In this document: piece by piece, positions 9,399 to 18,690 of the stretch
Numbering within the stretch: the first letter of the stretch is position 1
Layout: the number at the start of each line of letters is the position of its first letter
Source: Chryseobacterium antibioticum
GTDB lineage: Bacteria > Bacteroidota > Bacteroidia > Flavobacteriales > Weeksellaceae
Direction of reading: 5' to 3'
NCBI RefSeq assembly: GCF_012927325.1
Contig: NZ_JABBGI010000008.1
Location: 1-64,000, forward strand
DNA length: 64,000 nt
Made by a program: the position numbers and the translations under genes
Notes under the pieces: model-generated
What the model saw: the letters and a program-made list of their open reading frames with translations, nothing else
Databases searched by the model: none
Told to the model about the DNA's origin: nothing

Positions 9399-10826
9399 AT
9401 GAAGTTTCACAACTTATATAGTTTCTTTTTTAAAGGTACTGCGCTGCTTTGCGGCGTGGTGCTTTTTCCTTTATCGTGTGCATCCGTTGGAGCAGATAAA
9501 GAAAGTGAGGTTCAGTCGTGGCTCACCAAGGACAATGAAAGTGTAAAATTACAGCAGCAAGCTCCGGTTAGGTTTGTCAAAAATGCCAATAACTGGCAGA
9601 ATATTGAAATTGATGATACTCAGAAGTTTCAATATGTTGACGGTTTTGGATATACCCTCACAGGAGGCAGTGTTGAAGTAATCAACCGTCTTTCCCCTTC
9701 AAAAAGAAAAGCTTTGCTCAATGAACTTTTTGGAAATGATAAGAATTCTATTTCTATCAGTTATCTCAGATTAAGCATCGGAGCTTCTGATCTTGATGGC
9801 AGAGTTTTCTCTTACGACGATCTTCCGGAAGGGCAGACAGATCCCAAGCTTTCAAAATTCAGTCTGGCCAATGATAAAGACCTTATCGCTATGCTGAAAG
9901 AGATCCTGGCAATTAATCCTAAAATTAAAATCATTGCGGCTCCTTGGTCACCTCCGGTTTGGATGAAAGATAACGGTAAATCAAAAGGAGGAAGTTTAAA
10001 ACCTGAATTTTACAGCGTTTACGCAGAATATTTTGCAAAATATATCCTTGGAATGAAAAAGGAGGGAATTACCATTGACGCTGTAACACCTCAAAACGAA
10101 CCTCTTCATCCGGGAAACAATCCAAGTCTTTTTATGCCGTCTGATCAGCAGAGAGATTTTATCAAAGGTCATTTAGGTCCGGTCTTTAAAGCCAATAATA
10201 TCAAAACAAAAATTGTAGTCTACGACCATAACTGCAACAAACCAGAATATGCCCTTGATATTCTGAAAGATCCAGAAGCTTATCAATATATTGATGGCTC
10301 AGCCTTCCATTTGTATGAAGGTGATATTTCCGCTTTAAGCACGGTGCACAACGCATTTCCTGATAAAAATTTGTATTTTACCGAGCAATGGACGGGATCG
10401 AAAGGTACTTTTAACGAAGACCTGAACTGGCACATTAAAAACGTAGTCATCGGTTCCATGAGAAACTGGAGCAGTATTGCTTTGGAATGGAATGTAGCGA
10501 ATGATCCACAATATAAGCCTCATACAGACGGAGGATGTACGGAATGTAAAGGAGCAATAACGGTTTCAGACAGTGAAAATTTCACCAGAAACGTTTCCTA
10601 TTACATCATTGCGCACGCTTCCAAATTTGTTCCTGCAGGTTCTCAGCGTATTGCTTCCACACAGACAGAAACACTTTCCACGGCGGCATTTAAAACCCCA
10701 GCCGGAAAAACGGTACTGATTATCCAGAATGGAAAAAGTACTGATGAAAGTTTTAATATCAAATATAACGGAAAGATTGCTCCCGTCATCCTTTCAGGAA
10801 ATTCGGCAGCAACTTATGTTTTTTAA
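9399..10826 (+). CDS. GH30 glycoside hydrolase lipoprotein, probable endo-beta-1,6-glucanase
   Basis: A 475-residue GH30 enzyme with a lipoprotein signal (lipobox PLSC, Cys27), so it is probably membrane-anchored. The (beta/alpha)8 catalytic domain has acid/base E234 in TPQNEP and nucleophile E329 in YFTEQW, followed by the side beta-sandwich typical of the family. GH30 subfamily 3 enzymes cleave beta-1,6-glucan or the beta-1,6 branches of laminarin, and the SusCD/GH3/GH16 setting fits that. Subfamily is inferred; other GH30 activities such as glucosylceramidase are possible. It starts 3 bases after susD. Confidence 0.85.
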   Translation: MKFHNLYSFFFKGTALLCGVVLFPLSCASVGADKESEVQSWLTKDNESVKLQQQAPVRFVKNANNWQNIEIDDTQKFQYVDGFGYTLTGGSVEVINRLSPSKRKALLNELFGNDKNSISISYLRLSIGASDLDGRVFSYDDLPEGQTDPKLSKFSLANDKDLIAMLKEILAINPKIKIIAAPWSPPVWMKDNGKSKGGSLKPEFYSVYAEYFAKYILGMKKEGITIDAVTPQNEPLHPGNNPSLFMPSDQQRDFIKGHLGPVFKANNIKTKIVVYDHNCNKPEYALDILKDPEAYQYIDGSAFHLYEGDISALSTVHNAFPDKNLYFTEQWTGSKGTFNEDLNWHIKNVVIGSMRNWSSIALEWNVANDPQYKPHTDGGCTECKGAITVSDSENFTRNVSYYIIAHASKFVPAGSQRIASTQTETLSTAAFKTPAGKTVLIIQNGKSTDESFNIKYNGKIAPVILSGNSAATYVF

Positions 10827-10835
10827 TTTAATATC

Positions 10836-13058
10836 ATGAAAAGAGTTTATTTCTTACTGGCATTTTCAGCATTTGGAATGAATGCTTACGGGCAGAAAAC
10901 AGTTGATCAGAAAGTAGCAGAGCTTTTGTCTAAAATGACATTGGAAGAAAAGGCAGGGCAGATGGTCCAGTATAGCGGATTTGAATATGCTACCGGACCT
11001 CAGCAATCTAACTCGGCAGCAGTTTTAGAAGAAATAAAAAAAGGAAAGGTAGGCTCTATGCTGAATGTTGCCGGAGCGGAAGAAACAAAAGCTTTCCAGA
11101 AGCTGGCTCAGCAATCCAGACTGAAAATTCCTTTACTGTTCGGGCAGGATGTTATTCACGGATATCGTACAACCTTTCCGGTCAACTTGGGTCAGGCCGC
11201 AAGCTGGGATCTTGGACTGATAGAAAGATCAGAAAGAATTGCGGCTACAGAAGCTGCGGCTTACGGGATCCACTGGACTTTTGCGCCTATGGTGGACGTT
11301 GCCAGAGATCCTAGATGGGGAAGAGTGATGGAAGGTTCTGGGGAAGATACCTATCTGGGAACACAAATCGGGTTGGCGAGAATCAAAGGATTTCAGGGGA
11401 GAGGTTTAGGAAGTCTTGATGCTGTGATGGCCTGTGCCAAGCATTTTGCTGCATACGGTGCAGCAGTCGGCGGAAGAGATTACAATTCTGTCGATATGAG
11501 TTTAAGACAACTTCATGAAATATATCTGCCTCCATTTAAAGCTGCTGCGGATGCGGGAGTGGCTACATTTATGAATTCTTTCAACGATATCAATGGAATT
11601 CCGGCCACGGCAAACCAATATATCCAAAGAAATCTGTTAAAAGGAAAATGGAATTATAAAGGTTTTGTGGTTTCGGACTGGGGAAGTATTGGTGAAATGA
11701 TTCCTCACGGTTATGCTAAAGATGCCAATGAAGCAGCTCAAAGAGCAATTCTGGGGGGAAGTGATATGGATATGGAAAGCCGTGTTTATATGACGGAACT
11801 TCCCAAATTGGTCAAAGAAGGAAAAGTAGAGGCAAAATGGGTAGATGATGCGGCGGGAAGAATTTTAACCAAGAAATTCGAGATGGGACTTTTCGATGAT
11901 CCGTACAGGTTCAGCAATGAAAAGAGACAGAAAGAGCAGACCAATAATCCGGAGCATAGAAAATTTGGAAGAGAATTTGGCTCCAAAAGCATTGTTCTCC
12001 TTAAAAATCAGGGAAATATTCTTCCGCTTTCAAAAACGGTAAAGACTGTTGCCTTAATCGGACCTTTCGGAAAAGAGACTGTAGCTAATCATGGTTTCTG
12101 GTCTATTGCCTTTAAAGATGACAACCAAAGAATCGTTTCGCAATATGACGGGATTAAAAATCAACTCGATAAAAACTCAACTTTATTATACGCTAAAGGA
12201 TGTAATACCGATGATCAGGATAAATCTATGTTTGCAGAAGCAGTGGAAACTGCAAAAAAAGCAGACGTGGTGATTATGACCTTAGGCGAAGGACACGCGA
12301 TGAGTGGCGAAGCAAAAAGCAGAAGCAGTATCGGTTTCTCCGGCGTTCAGGAAGATTTGCTTAAAGAAATCGCTAAGACCGGAAAACCAATCGTATTAAT
12401 GATCAATGCCGGAAGACCACTGATCTTCAATTGGGCTGCAGACAACATTCCTGCTATCACCTATAATTGGTGGTTGGGAACTGAAGCTGGAAATTCTATT
12501 GCTGATGTTCTGTTCGGAGCCGTGAACCCCGGAGGGAAACTTCCGATGAGTTTCCCGAGAACAGAAGGGCAGATCCCGATTTATTACAATCATTACAATA
12601 CGGGAAGACCTGCAAAAACCAATACAGAAAGAAATTATGTTTCAGCGTACATTGATCTGGATAATGATCCAAAGTTTCCGTTTGGTTACGGTTTAAGCTA
12701 TACGGATTTTAAATATTCTGATATGGTTTTAAGTTCAGCCAGTCTCAAAGGAAATCAGACATTGACAGTTAGCGTGACCGTTTCCAATACCGGAAAATAT
12801 GATGGAGAAGAAGTGGTACAGTTGTATATCAGAGATCTTTTCGGGAAAGTAGTGAGACCGGTGAAAGAACTGAAAGGTTTTCAGAAAGTAGCCATTAAAA
12901 AAGGAGAAAGCAGGAAAGTAGAATTCAAGCTGACTCCGGAAGATCTGAAGTTTTTTGATGATGAACTGAATTTTGATTGGGAAAGTGGTGAATTCGATAT
13001 TATGTTGGGAACTAATTCTCAAAACGTACAGACGAAAAGAATCATCTGGACTCAATAA
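10836..13058 (+). CDS. GH3 beta-glucosidase (BglX-like)
   Basis: A 740-residue exported GH3 enzyme with a signal peptide ending at NAYGQ. It has the N-terminal TIM barrel with nucleophile D281 in GFVVSDWGS, the alpha/beta sandwich domain, and a C-terminal fibronectin-III-like domain (about 640-735). It removes terminal glucose from beta-gluco-oligosaccharides made by the GH30 and GH16 enzymes, probably in the periplasm. It lies 9 bases after the GH30 gene in the same operon. The length and domain order match BglX-type enzymes. Confidence 0.9.
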   Translation: MKRVYFLLAFSAFGMNAYGQKTVDQKVAELLSKMTLEEKAGQMVQYSGFEYATGPQQSNSAAVLEEIKKGKVGSMLNVAGAEETKAFQKLAQQSRLKIPLLFGQDVIHGYRTTFPVNLGQAASWDLGLIERSERIAATEAAAYGIHWTFAPMVDVARDPRWGRVMEGSGEDTYLGTQIGLARIKGFQGRGLGSLDAVMACAKHFAAYGAAVGGRDYNSVDMSLRQLHEIYLPPFKAAADAGVATFMNSFNDINGIPATANQYIQRNLLKGKWNYKGFVVSDWGSIGEMIPHGYAKDANEAAQRAILGGSDMDMESRVYMTELPKLVKEGKVEAKWVDDAAGRILTKKFEMGLFDDPYRFSNEKRQKEQTNNPEHRKFGREFGSKSIVLLKNQGNILPLSKTVKTVALIGPFGKETVANHGFWSIAFKDDNQRIVSQYDGIKNQLDKNSTLLYAKGCNTDDQDKSMFAEAVETAKKADVVIMTLGEGHAMSGEAKSRSSIGFSGVQEDLLKEIAKTGKPIVLMINAGRPLIFNWAADNIPAITYNWWLGTEAGNSIADVLFGAVNPGGKLPMSFPRTEGQIPIYYNHYNTGRPAKTNTERNYVSAYIDLDNDPKFPFGYGLSYTDFKYSDMVLSSASLKGNQTLTVSVTVSNTGKYDGEEVVQLYIRDLFGKVVRPVKELKGFQKVAIKKGESRKVEFKLTPEDLKFFDDELNFDWESGEFDIMLGTNSQNVQTKRIIWTQ

Positions 13059-13071
13059 GATATTCAATAGG

Positions 13072-13089
13072 AGCGGGCTTCAGCCCGCT
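13072..13089 (+). terminator. Small GC-rich hairpin after the GH3 gene
   Basis: Perfect 8-bp stem with loop TC (AGCGGGCT / AGCCCGCT), followed by an A-rich stretch and a second tiny hairpin (GGCT-TT-AGCC at 13112-13121). It may attenuate transcription between GH3 and GH16 or be a short dispersed repeat. There is no clean T-tract, so full termination is doubtful. Confidence 0.5.
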
Positions 13090-13147
13090 TAATTTAAAAA
13101 AAATAAAAAACGGCTTTAGCCAAAACCTAATTAGTAGAGATGCATTC

Positions 13148-13957
13148 ATGAACATCAAACTCCAAAATATCATTCAGCTTTGTACTGTGGGAATAGTCAT
13201 CTTTTCTGCGACTAGCTGTGTTTCAAACAAACCAGATTCCGGGAAGAAGTTGATCTGGAACGATGAATTTAATGGAAAAGGGCTTCCTGATTCCTTAAAA
13301 TGGAACTATGATGTAGGTGGAGATGGCTATGGAAACGAAGAAGCCCAGTTTTATACCAAAAACAGGCTCGAAAATGCCAGAATGGAAGACGGCAATCTTG
13401 TTATTGAAGCCAGAAAAGAGAATTGGCAAAAGAATAAGTATACCTCCGCAAGGCTTTTAACCAAAGGGAAGTTTTCCTTTCAATACGGAACAGTAGAAGT
13501 AAGAGCAAAGCTTCCCAAAGGTCGCGGAACATGGCCCGCTATCTGGATGATGAGTGAACATATGAAAGAATGGCCGGATGATGGCGAACTGGATATAATG
13601 GAACATGTAGGTTTTAATCCGGGCTATGTTCATGCTTCGGTACATACCAAAAAGTATAATCATATTCAAGGGACACAGAAAACGGATACTTTGATCGTGA
13701 AAGACGTAAGTGAAAAATTCCATGTCTATAAAGCAGACTGGACTCCGGAAAAAATTGACGTATATATTGACGGACAAAAGTTTTTCACTTACGAAAATAA
13801 AGAAAAGACCTATGAAGCATGGCCTTTCGATCAGCCTTATTTTCTAATTTTAAATCTGGCGGTAGGCGGTTTCTGGGGTGGAAAAGAAGGTATTGATGAT
13901 CGTATTTTTCCACAAAAATATTATATAGATTACGTAAGAGTTTATCAAAATAAATAA
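13148..13957 (+). CDS. GH16 beta-1,3-glucanase (laminarinase) lipoprotein
   Basis: A 269-residue GH16 enzyme. The signal peptide ends in the lipobox ATSC (Cys24). The catalytic signature ELDIMEH gives nucleophile E147, D149 and acid/base E152, with the extra residue between D and E that marks laminarinase/lichenase-type GH16 enzymes. Conserved GRGTWPAIWMM and the AVGGFWGG end block are present. It cuts beta-1,3-glucan (laminarin-like) chains at the cell surface. It follows GH3 after an 89-base gap that holds small hairpins and precedes the second GH30 gene. Confidence 0.9.
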   Translation: MNIKLQNIIQLCTVGIVIFSATSCVSNKPDSGKKLIWNDEFNGKGLPDSLKWNYDVGGDGYGNEEAQFYTKNRLENARMEDGNLVIEARKENWQKNKYTSARLLTKGKFSFQYGTVEVRAKLPKGRGTWPAIWMMSEHMKEWPDDGELDIMEHVGFNPGYVHASVHTKKYNHIQGTQKTDTLIVKDVSEKFHVYKADWTPEKIDVYIDGQKFFTYENKEKTYEAWPFDQPYFLILNLAVGGFWGGKEGIDDRIFPQKYYIDYVRVYQNK

Positions 13958-14000
13958 TGAAGCGAGGGCAGTTGAGTCCAAAAACAGAAAGAAAAAGATT

Positions 14001-15440
14001 ATGAAAAAACTAATTGTGAGCTGTCTGGCAGTTGGAGCGTTGTTAAACATCAATGCACAGAACTACTGGAAGAAGAATGCAGGGAAAACAGCGAAAGTTA
14101 TTTTAACCAGTTCCAAGACCAATGAAAAGATGGCGGATAAAGGAACGGTTAAGTTTGAGAAATTCGGCCAGCCGAAAGAAACAGATGCCTGTATCTTCGT
14201 GGATCCTGATTTTAAATATCAGAAACTGATCGGAATAGGAGGTGCCATCACGGATGCATCTGCCGAAACTTTCTATAAAATGCCGAAGAATAAGCAGAAA
14301 GAGATTATGGAAGCTTACTTTGGAAAAAATGGACTGGGATATACAGTAGTTCGTACGAATATGAACTCTTGTGATTTCTCCAGCGATTCTTATACCTATG
14401 TGGAAGATAATGATACGGCTTTGAAGACTTTCAATATTGCCCATGACGAAAAGTATAAAATCCCGATGATTAAAGAAGCTCAGAAAGCTATCGGCAAAGA
14501 TTTTACCTTCTATTTTTCTCCTTGGAGCCCACCGGCATGGATGAAATCTAATAAAAGTCTGTATAAAGGAGGCAGACTGGAAAACCAGTATTACCAGACC
14601 TGGGCAGATTACTATATTAAATTCATCAAAGAATACGAAAAGAGAGGAATCAACATCTGGGGACTGACGGTTCAGAACGAGCCGATGGCCACACAGAGCT
14701 GGGAGTCCTGTATTTATTCTGCAGAAGAAGAAGGAGAGTTTCTTAAAAACAATTTAGGACCAACTCTCTGGAAGAACGGGTACAAAGATAAAAAAGTAAT
14801 GATCTGGGATCACAACAGAGACCTGATCTATCAAAGAGCAACCACTACTTTAAGTAATCCTGAAACGTCTAAGTATGCCCATGGAATTGGCTATCACTGG
14901 TATGAAACCTGGAACAATAAAACCCAGCTTTTTGATAACTTGACAGAAACCCAGAGAGCTTTTCCTGATAAATTCCTGGCTTTTACAGAAGGATGTAAAG
15001 AACAGTTTAATATGTCAAAAATTTATGACGTGAGCTTAGGAGAATTATACGGCAGAAATATGCTTAATGATTTTAATAAAGGAACCGCTTTGTGGACAGA
15101 CTGGAATGTGCTGCTGGATGAAACCGGAGGCCCGAACCATGTCGGGAACTTTTGTTTTGCACCGATCATTGCTGATACCAAAACAGGAGAAGTACATTAT
15201 ACTTATGAATATTATTATGTTGGTCATGTTTCAAAATACATTAAGCCGAATGCTCAGAGAATCGGAAGTTCTTCCAACAGGGCAGCTCTAACGTCAACTA
15301 CTTTCATGAATGAAAACGGGCAGTTGGTTACGGTGATCATGAATGATTCTGAAAACGATATTGAAACGAATCTGTGGATTGAAGGAATGTCTGCCAGGCT
15401 ATCGGCACCTGCACATTCTATACAGACTGTTATTTTATAA
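14001..15440 (+). CDS. GH30 glycoside hydrolase, glucosylceramidase-like
   Basis: A 479-residue exported GH30 enzyme with a type I signal peptide ending at NINAQ and no lipobox. Acid/base E227 lies in TVQNEP and nucleophile E330 in FTEGCKE; the beta-sandwich is completed at the C-terminus (SIQTVIL). It is only distantly like the first GH30 of this locus and looks closer to the glucosylceramidase-type subgroup, so it probably takes a different linkage or acts as an exo-beta-glucosidase. Last gene of the operon, ending before a strong hairpin. Confidence 0.85.
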   Translation: MKKLIVSCLAVGALLNINAQNYWKKNAGKTAKVILTSSKTNEKMADKGTVKFEKFGQPKETDACIFVDPDFKYQKLIGIGGAITDASAETFYKMPKNKQKEIMEAYFGKNGLGYTVVRTNMNSCDFSSDSYTYVEDNDTALKTFNIAHDEKYKIPMIKEAQKAIGKDFTFYFSPWSPPAWMKSNKSLYKGGRLENQYYQTWADYYIKFIKEYEKRGINIWGLTVQNEPMATQSWESCIYSAEEEGEFLKNNLGPTLWKNGYKDKKVMIWDHNRDLIYQRATTTLSNPETSKYAHGIGYHWYETWNNKTQLFDNLTETQRAFPDKFLAFTEGCKEQFNMSKIYDVSLGELYGRNMLNDFNKGTALWTDWNVLLDETGGPNHVGNFCFAPIIADTKTGEVHYTYEYYYVGHVSKYIKPNAQRIGSSSNRAALTSTTFMNENGQLVTVIMNDSENDIETNLWIEGMSARLSAPAHSIQTVIL

Positions 15441-15472
15441 AATCAAATTTTATTTTTAGCGGAAGATTCCAG

Positions 15473-15518
15473 CCTTGAACTTTTGGTTCATTTTGTTTCA
15501 AGACAAAAGAACAAGTAC
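15473..15518. repeat. Short imperfect palindrome downstream of the beta-glucan locus
   Basis: AT-rich inverted repeat with core TTTTGT-TTCAAG-ACAAAA (15491-15508) flanked by looser GAAC/GTTC matches. It looks like a small dispersed intergenic element; function unknown. Confidence 0.35.
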
Positions 15519-15560
15519 AAAAAATAATTAATTTCTTCATATTAGCATTATTTTAAAGAG

Positions 15561-15589
15561 AACCGGCGGCCTCGTAGAGGCCGCCGGTT
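15561..15589. terminator. Bidirectional terminator between the glucan locus and fabI
   Basis: Perfect 13-bp GC-rich stem (arms 15561-15573 and 15577-15589, loop GTA) followed by TTATTTTT. It lies between convergent genes and could end both transcripts. Confidence 0.85.
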
Positions 15590-15616
15590 TATTTTTGATA
15601 AAAATTATTAATCAGA

Positions 15617-16438
15617 TTAACTATTTTTACTTTCAGCGTCATATTTGTCCACAACTTTTTGCGAAACCCCTGTATTGCTGAACCCTCCATCGTGGAAAAG
15701 ATTCTGCATCGTTACCTTTTGAGTAAGGTCAGAGAACATGCTTACACAATAGTTCGCACAGTCAAGCGCCGTAGCATTTCCTAGTGGAGACATATCGTCT
15801 GCGTACCCTAAGAAACCTCCGAAGCCTTTCACGCCGCTTCCTGCCGTAGTAGGAGTAGGAGATTGAGAAATTGTATTGACACGTACTTTTCTTGCGCCCC
15901 AATAGTTTCCGAAAGATCTTGTGATGCTTTCCAGATAGGCTTTGTTGTCTGCCATATCATTATAATCCGGGAAGGTTCTCTGCGCTGCAATATAAGTAAG
16001 GGCAAGAATGCTTCCCCACTCATTCATACAGTCTTTTTCCCAAGCTACACGCATTACTTTGTGGAAAGAAACAGCGGAAATATCCCAGCCTTTTTCTAAC
16101 CAGTCGTAATTCATTTCTGTATAATGCTTTCCTTTTCTTACATTTACGGACATGCCTATTGAATGAAGGATAAAATCTATTTTACCATATTTCGCAACAG
16201 CAGCATCAAAAAGTTTTTCAAGATCTTCCACAGAAGTAGCATCTGCACCTATCACTTCAGAACCTGTTTTTTCTGCTAAACCATTAAGTTCTCCCATTCT
16301 CAACGCAATAGGAGCATTGGATAAGATAAATTCAGCACCTTCTTCATGACATCTTTCTGCAACTTTCCACGCGATAGATTGCTCATTAAGGGCTCCAAAA
16401 ATAATTCCCTTTTTGCCTTTAAGTAGACCGTATGACAT
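15617..16438 (-). CDS. fabI: Enoyl-[acyl-carrier-protein] reductase (NADH)
   Basis: A 273-residue SDR-fold enzyme of normal FabI length that reduces trans-2-enoyl-ACP, the last step of each fatty-acid elongation cycle. The N-terminus has the FabI cofactor pattern (GKKGIIFGALNEQSIAW), the active-site Tyr and Lys are in YNDMADNKA with the FabI seven-residue step, and the ISQSPTPTTAGSGVKGF loop follows. It is monocistronic, with a TACATTTG box about 25 bases upstream of its start. Confidence 0.93.
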   Translation of the reverse strand: MSYGLLKGKKGIIFGALNEQSIAWKVAERCHEEGAEFILSNAPIALRMGELNGLAEKTGSEVIGADATSVEDLEKLFDAAVAKYGKIDFILHSIGMSVNVRKGKHYTEMNYDWLEKGWDISAVSFHKVMRVAWEKDCMNEWGSILALTYIAAQRTFPDYNDMADNKAYLESITRSFGNYWGARKVRVNTISQSPTPTTAGSGVKGFGGFLGYADDMSPLGNATALDCANYCVSMFSDLTQKVTMQNLFHDGGFSNTGVSQKVVDKYDAESKNS

Positions 16439-16462
16439 AATTTTTTAATGTTTATTTAAATA

Positions 16463-16470
16463 CAAATGTA
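16463..16470 (-). promoter_or_regulatory. -7 promoter box of fabI
   Basis: TACATTTG on the minus strand matches the Bacteroidota TAnnTTTG box, 25 bases before the start codon. Confidence 0.55.
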
Positions 16471-16496
16471 GCAATAATTTGTGTTTGCGACATAAT

Positions 16497-16532
16497 AAAA
16501 ATGGAGCCTTATTGATTTAAGACTCCATTTTT
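16497..16532 (-). terminator. Terminator of the LEA-like gene
   Basis: 11-bp stem with one mismatch (16501-16511 / 16518-16528), extended by A/T pairs and flanked by A and T tracts. It lies 27 bases past the stop codon at 16559 and just upstream of fabI. Confidence 0.75.
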
Positions 16533-16558
16533 TTGAAAATATTTATATGACTGAAATT

Positions 16559-16858
16559 TTAATTGGTTTTCTTATTCCATTCTGCTTTTACATCCTCTGC
16601 TGCATCTTTTGTTTTTTCCCATGCATCATTGGCTTTATCTTTAATGTCGTCCCATGCATCAGAAGCATTATTTTTTACCTTTTCCAACCAATCTTCCTGG
16701 CTAGCTTCCTCATCATTGTTTCTTTTTTCATTGATATAATCTTTTGCTTTGGCAGCTAGATCTTCAATTTTCCATTTTGTATTGTCTGCTGCATTCTTTA
16801 AAGAATTTTCTGTGTTGTTCACTGCATCTTCCGCTTTGTTGTATTCTGAATTGTTCAT
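16559..16858 (-). CDS. Small LEA-like amphipathic helical protein
   Basis: A 99-residue, highly charged protein without a signal peptide or membrane segment, rich in Asn, Asp, Lys and Ala. The C-terminal half repeats about every 11 residues (SDAWDDIKDKA, NDAWEKTKDAA), as in LEA-type or apolipoprotein-like amphipathic helices. Such proteins are often desiccation or general stress proteins, but that role is only inferred. Monocistronic, with its own terminator. Probably a real gene; its function is unknown. Confidence 0.65.
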   Translation of the reverse strand: MNNSEYNKAEDAVNNTENSLKNAADNTKWKIEDLAAKAKDYINEKRNNDEEASQEDWLEKVKNNASDAWDDIKDKANDAWEKTKDAAEDVKAEWNKKTN

Positions 16859-16996
16859 AATGTGTAATATTTTATTGTTGTGTACCAGTAATTAAACAAG
16901 AACCATTCCTAAAATCCGGGGCTACTGTTAAAATTTTCTTAATTTTTTGTTATACTTTTCTAAATCAGCACTAACTTTAATGTAAAATATACTGTT

Positions 16997-17554
16997 ATGG
17001 AAAAAATACGCTGTGGCTGGTGCGAAAAAGATGATCTCTACAGGCAATACCATGATGAAGAATGGGGAAAACCGGTCTATGACGATGAAACCATCTTTGA
17101 GTTTTTGGTTCTTAAAAGCTTTCAGGCAGGGTTGAGCTGGTATACCATTCTTTCTAAAAGAGAGAATTTCAGAAAAGCTTTTGATGATTTTGATTATCAA
17201 AAAATTGCTCTTTATACTGATGAAAAAATAGAAGAGCTCATGAAAGATTCCGGTATTATAAGAAACCGTCTTAAAATTAAGGCGACAGTTTCCAATGCAC
17301 AAAGATTCCGGGAAGTACAGCAAGAGTTCGGCAGTTTTTCCACTTACATATGGGGTTTTGTAGAAGGAAAGCCTATTGATAATAGCCCGGCGGCTTTAGA
17401 AGATGTTCCTGCTGTAACAGACATTTCGGACGCTTTGTCTAAAGACCTTAAGAAAAGAGGGTTTAAGTTTATGGGATCTACAGTCGTTTATGCTCATATG
17501 CAGGCGACCGGAATGGTCAATGATCATATAAAAAGCTGTTTCATCAGGCAGTAA
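16997..17554 (+). CDS. tag: DNA-3-methyladenine glycosylase I
   Basis: A 185-residue base-excision repair enzyme that removes 3-methyladenine from DNA. The Zn-snap ligands of the Tag family are visible: C6 (RCGWC), H19 (QYHDEEWG) and the C-terminal H-x3-C in HIKSC. The conserved AGLSWYTILSKRENFRKAF block is intact. Length is normal. It stands alone between the LEA-like gene and the T6SS tip module. Confidence 0.93.
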   Translation: MEKIRCGWCEKDDLYRQYHDEEWGKPVYDDETIFEFLVLKSFQAGLSWYTILSKRENFRKAFDDFDYQKIALYTDEKIEELMKDSGIIRNRLKIKATVSNAQRFREVQQEFGSFSTYIWGFVEGKPIDNSPAALEDVPAVTDISDALSKDLKKRGFKFMGSTVVYAHMQATGMVNDHIKSCFIRQ

Positions 17555-17739
17555 TGAATTTTATTCAATTTTAATTGATAATAATGTAATTGTATCTGGC
17601 GTTTTTTTAATCTAATTGTTGCTGTGTCGCTTCAGAAGGGTTTTTGGGGCTGTTTAATATTTAAAAATGTTTCATTTAATAGTGATTAATGACACTGATT
17701 TCATAGACGATTTGGGATAGGTTTAATATATATTTTTGC

Positions 17740-17781
17740 TAATCTCTAATCTCTAATCTCTAATCTCTAATCTCTAATCTC
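17740..17781. repeat. Perfect heptamer array (TAATCTC)6
   Basis: Six exact tandem copies of TAATCTC (GAGATTA on the minus strand). The array encodes the last residues (RLEIRD) and the stop of the 291-residue gene and continues past the stop. Read in that frame, a TAG recurs every 21 bases, so adding or losing copies beyond three would leave the C-terminus unchanged. Confidence 0.9.
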
Positions 17782-18635
17782 ATATCGACAAAATACGCCA
17801 AATGGTCATGCAGTTTTTCAGTGAAATGAAGTTCAGCATTATTTATTTTGGATGATGATTTTTCAAAACTGTACTTTACTTTTATACTGAATTCAAAATT
17901 GTCGACAGAAAAATCGGGCTTGTCTTCATAGAGTTTTTTCAGATGGCTTTTGATCAGCTCATCTTTGTTATTGAGAATAGAGTGGAGCTCAACGGAAAGG
18001 GTATCTTTTTCCTCATCAAGTTTAACCAGTTTCATTTGATAATTATATTCCATTCCATCTACCAATCTGGAGTTGAACTGGAGTTGGCTGGATAAAAAGC
18101 TGAAATGCTCATTGGGAGGGAAAATAAGGCTGTATATTTCCGGGAGCAGCAGAACGTACTGAAGATTTTTTTTCAATCCTGTGTCAAAGTCCTTCAGTCC
18201 TTTTTCGTAATTGGAAATCATTTTAATCTGATCCTTCTCTTCCGGGAAAACAGAAGAAAGTTTGTTCTGTTTCCAGAGTTCCCAATCTTTCCAAAGGTCT
18301 TCTTTTTTCTCAACGGACAGCATTTTCCCGTCGAGGTTTCTTTTAATAAAAAGGCTTCTGGAGATATCCGAAAGCGCCAGACTCTGCATTAAGAAAGGTT
18401 TCATAATGTGATCTTCCGTATCTCCGGTAATGTGAAGGAGCTCTATTGTATTATACAGAAAGTTATCATCCTTGTCCTGCTTCAGGACAATATCTGATGT
18501 CGTTTTTAAAGAAATAGGCGGATTCTCCTTTCCCATCAGAAAAGTATTCTCAACGGTCAGTGTGTAGGGTTGTGAGAATGATTCCAGCTGTAAAAGCGGG
18601 ATGTTTTCTCCAAATAAAGATTTTGATAGGCTCAT
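17760..18635 (-). CDS. Uncharacterised protein at the end of the T6SS tip module
   Basis: A 291-residue soluble protein with no signal peptide and no clear transmembrane segment. I do not recognise a domain. It is rich in charged residues, with alternating beta-like and helical stretches. It lies downstream of the VgrG/effector/immunity genes in the same direction, so it may be part of the tip module (adaptor or accessory protein) or an unrelated neighbour. Its C-terminus and stop codon lie inside a perfect heptamer array. Confidence 0.6.
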   Translation of the reverse strand: MSLSKSLFGENIPLLQLESFSQPYTLTVENTFLMGKENPPISLKTTSDIVLKQDKDDNFLYNTIELLHITGDTEDHIMKPFLMQSLALSDISRSLFIKRNLDGKMLSVEKKEDLWKDWELWKQNKLSSVFPEEKDQIKMISNYEKGLKDFDTGLKKNLQYVLLLPEIYSLIFPPNEHFSFLSSQLQFNSRLVDGMEYNYQMKLVKLDEEKDTLSVELHSILNNKDELIKSHLKKLYEDKPDFSVDNFEFSIKVKYSFEKSSSKINNAELHFTEKLHDHLAYFVDMRLEIRD

Positions 18636-18690
18636 TGGTGTATGTGATGGGACAATTAAGTGTTCTTTTGTTTACAGCGATCATTTTATC

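Noticed and set aside
17740..17781. CRISPR-like array
   Set aside because: The units are 7 bases, contiguous and without spacers.
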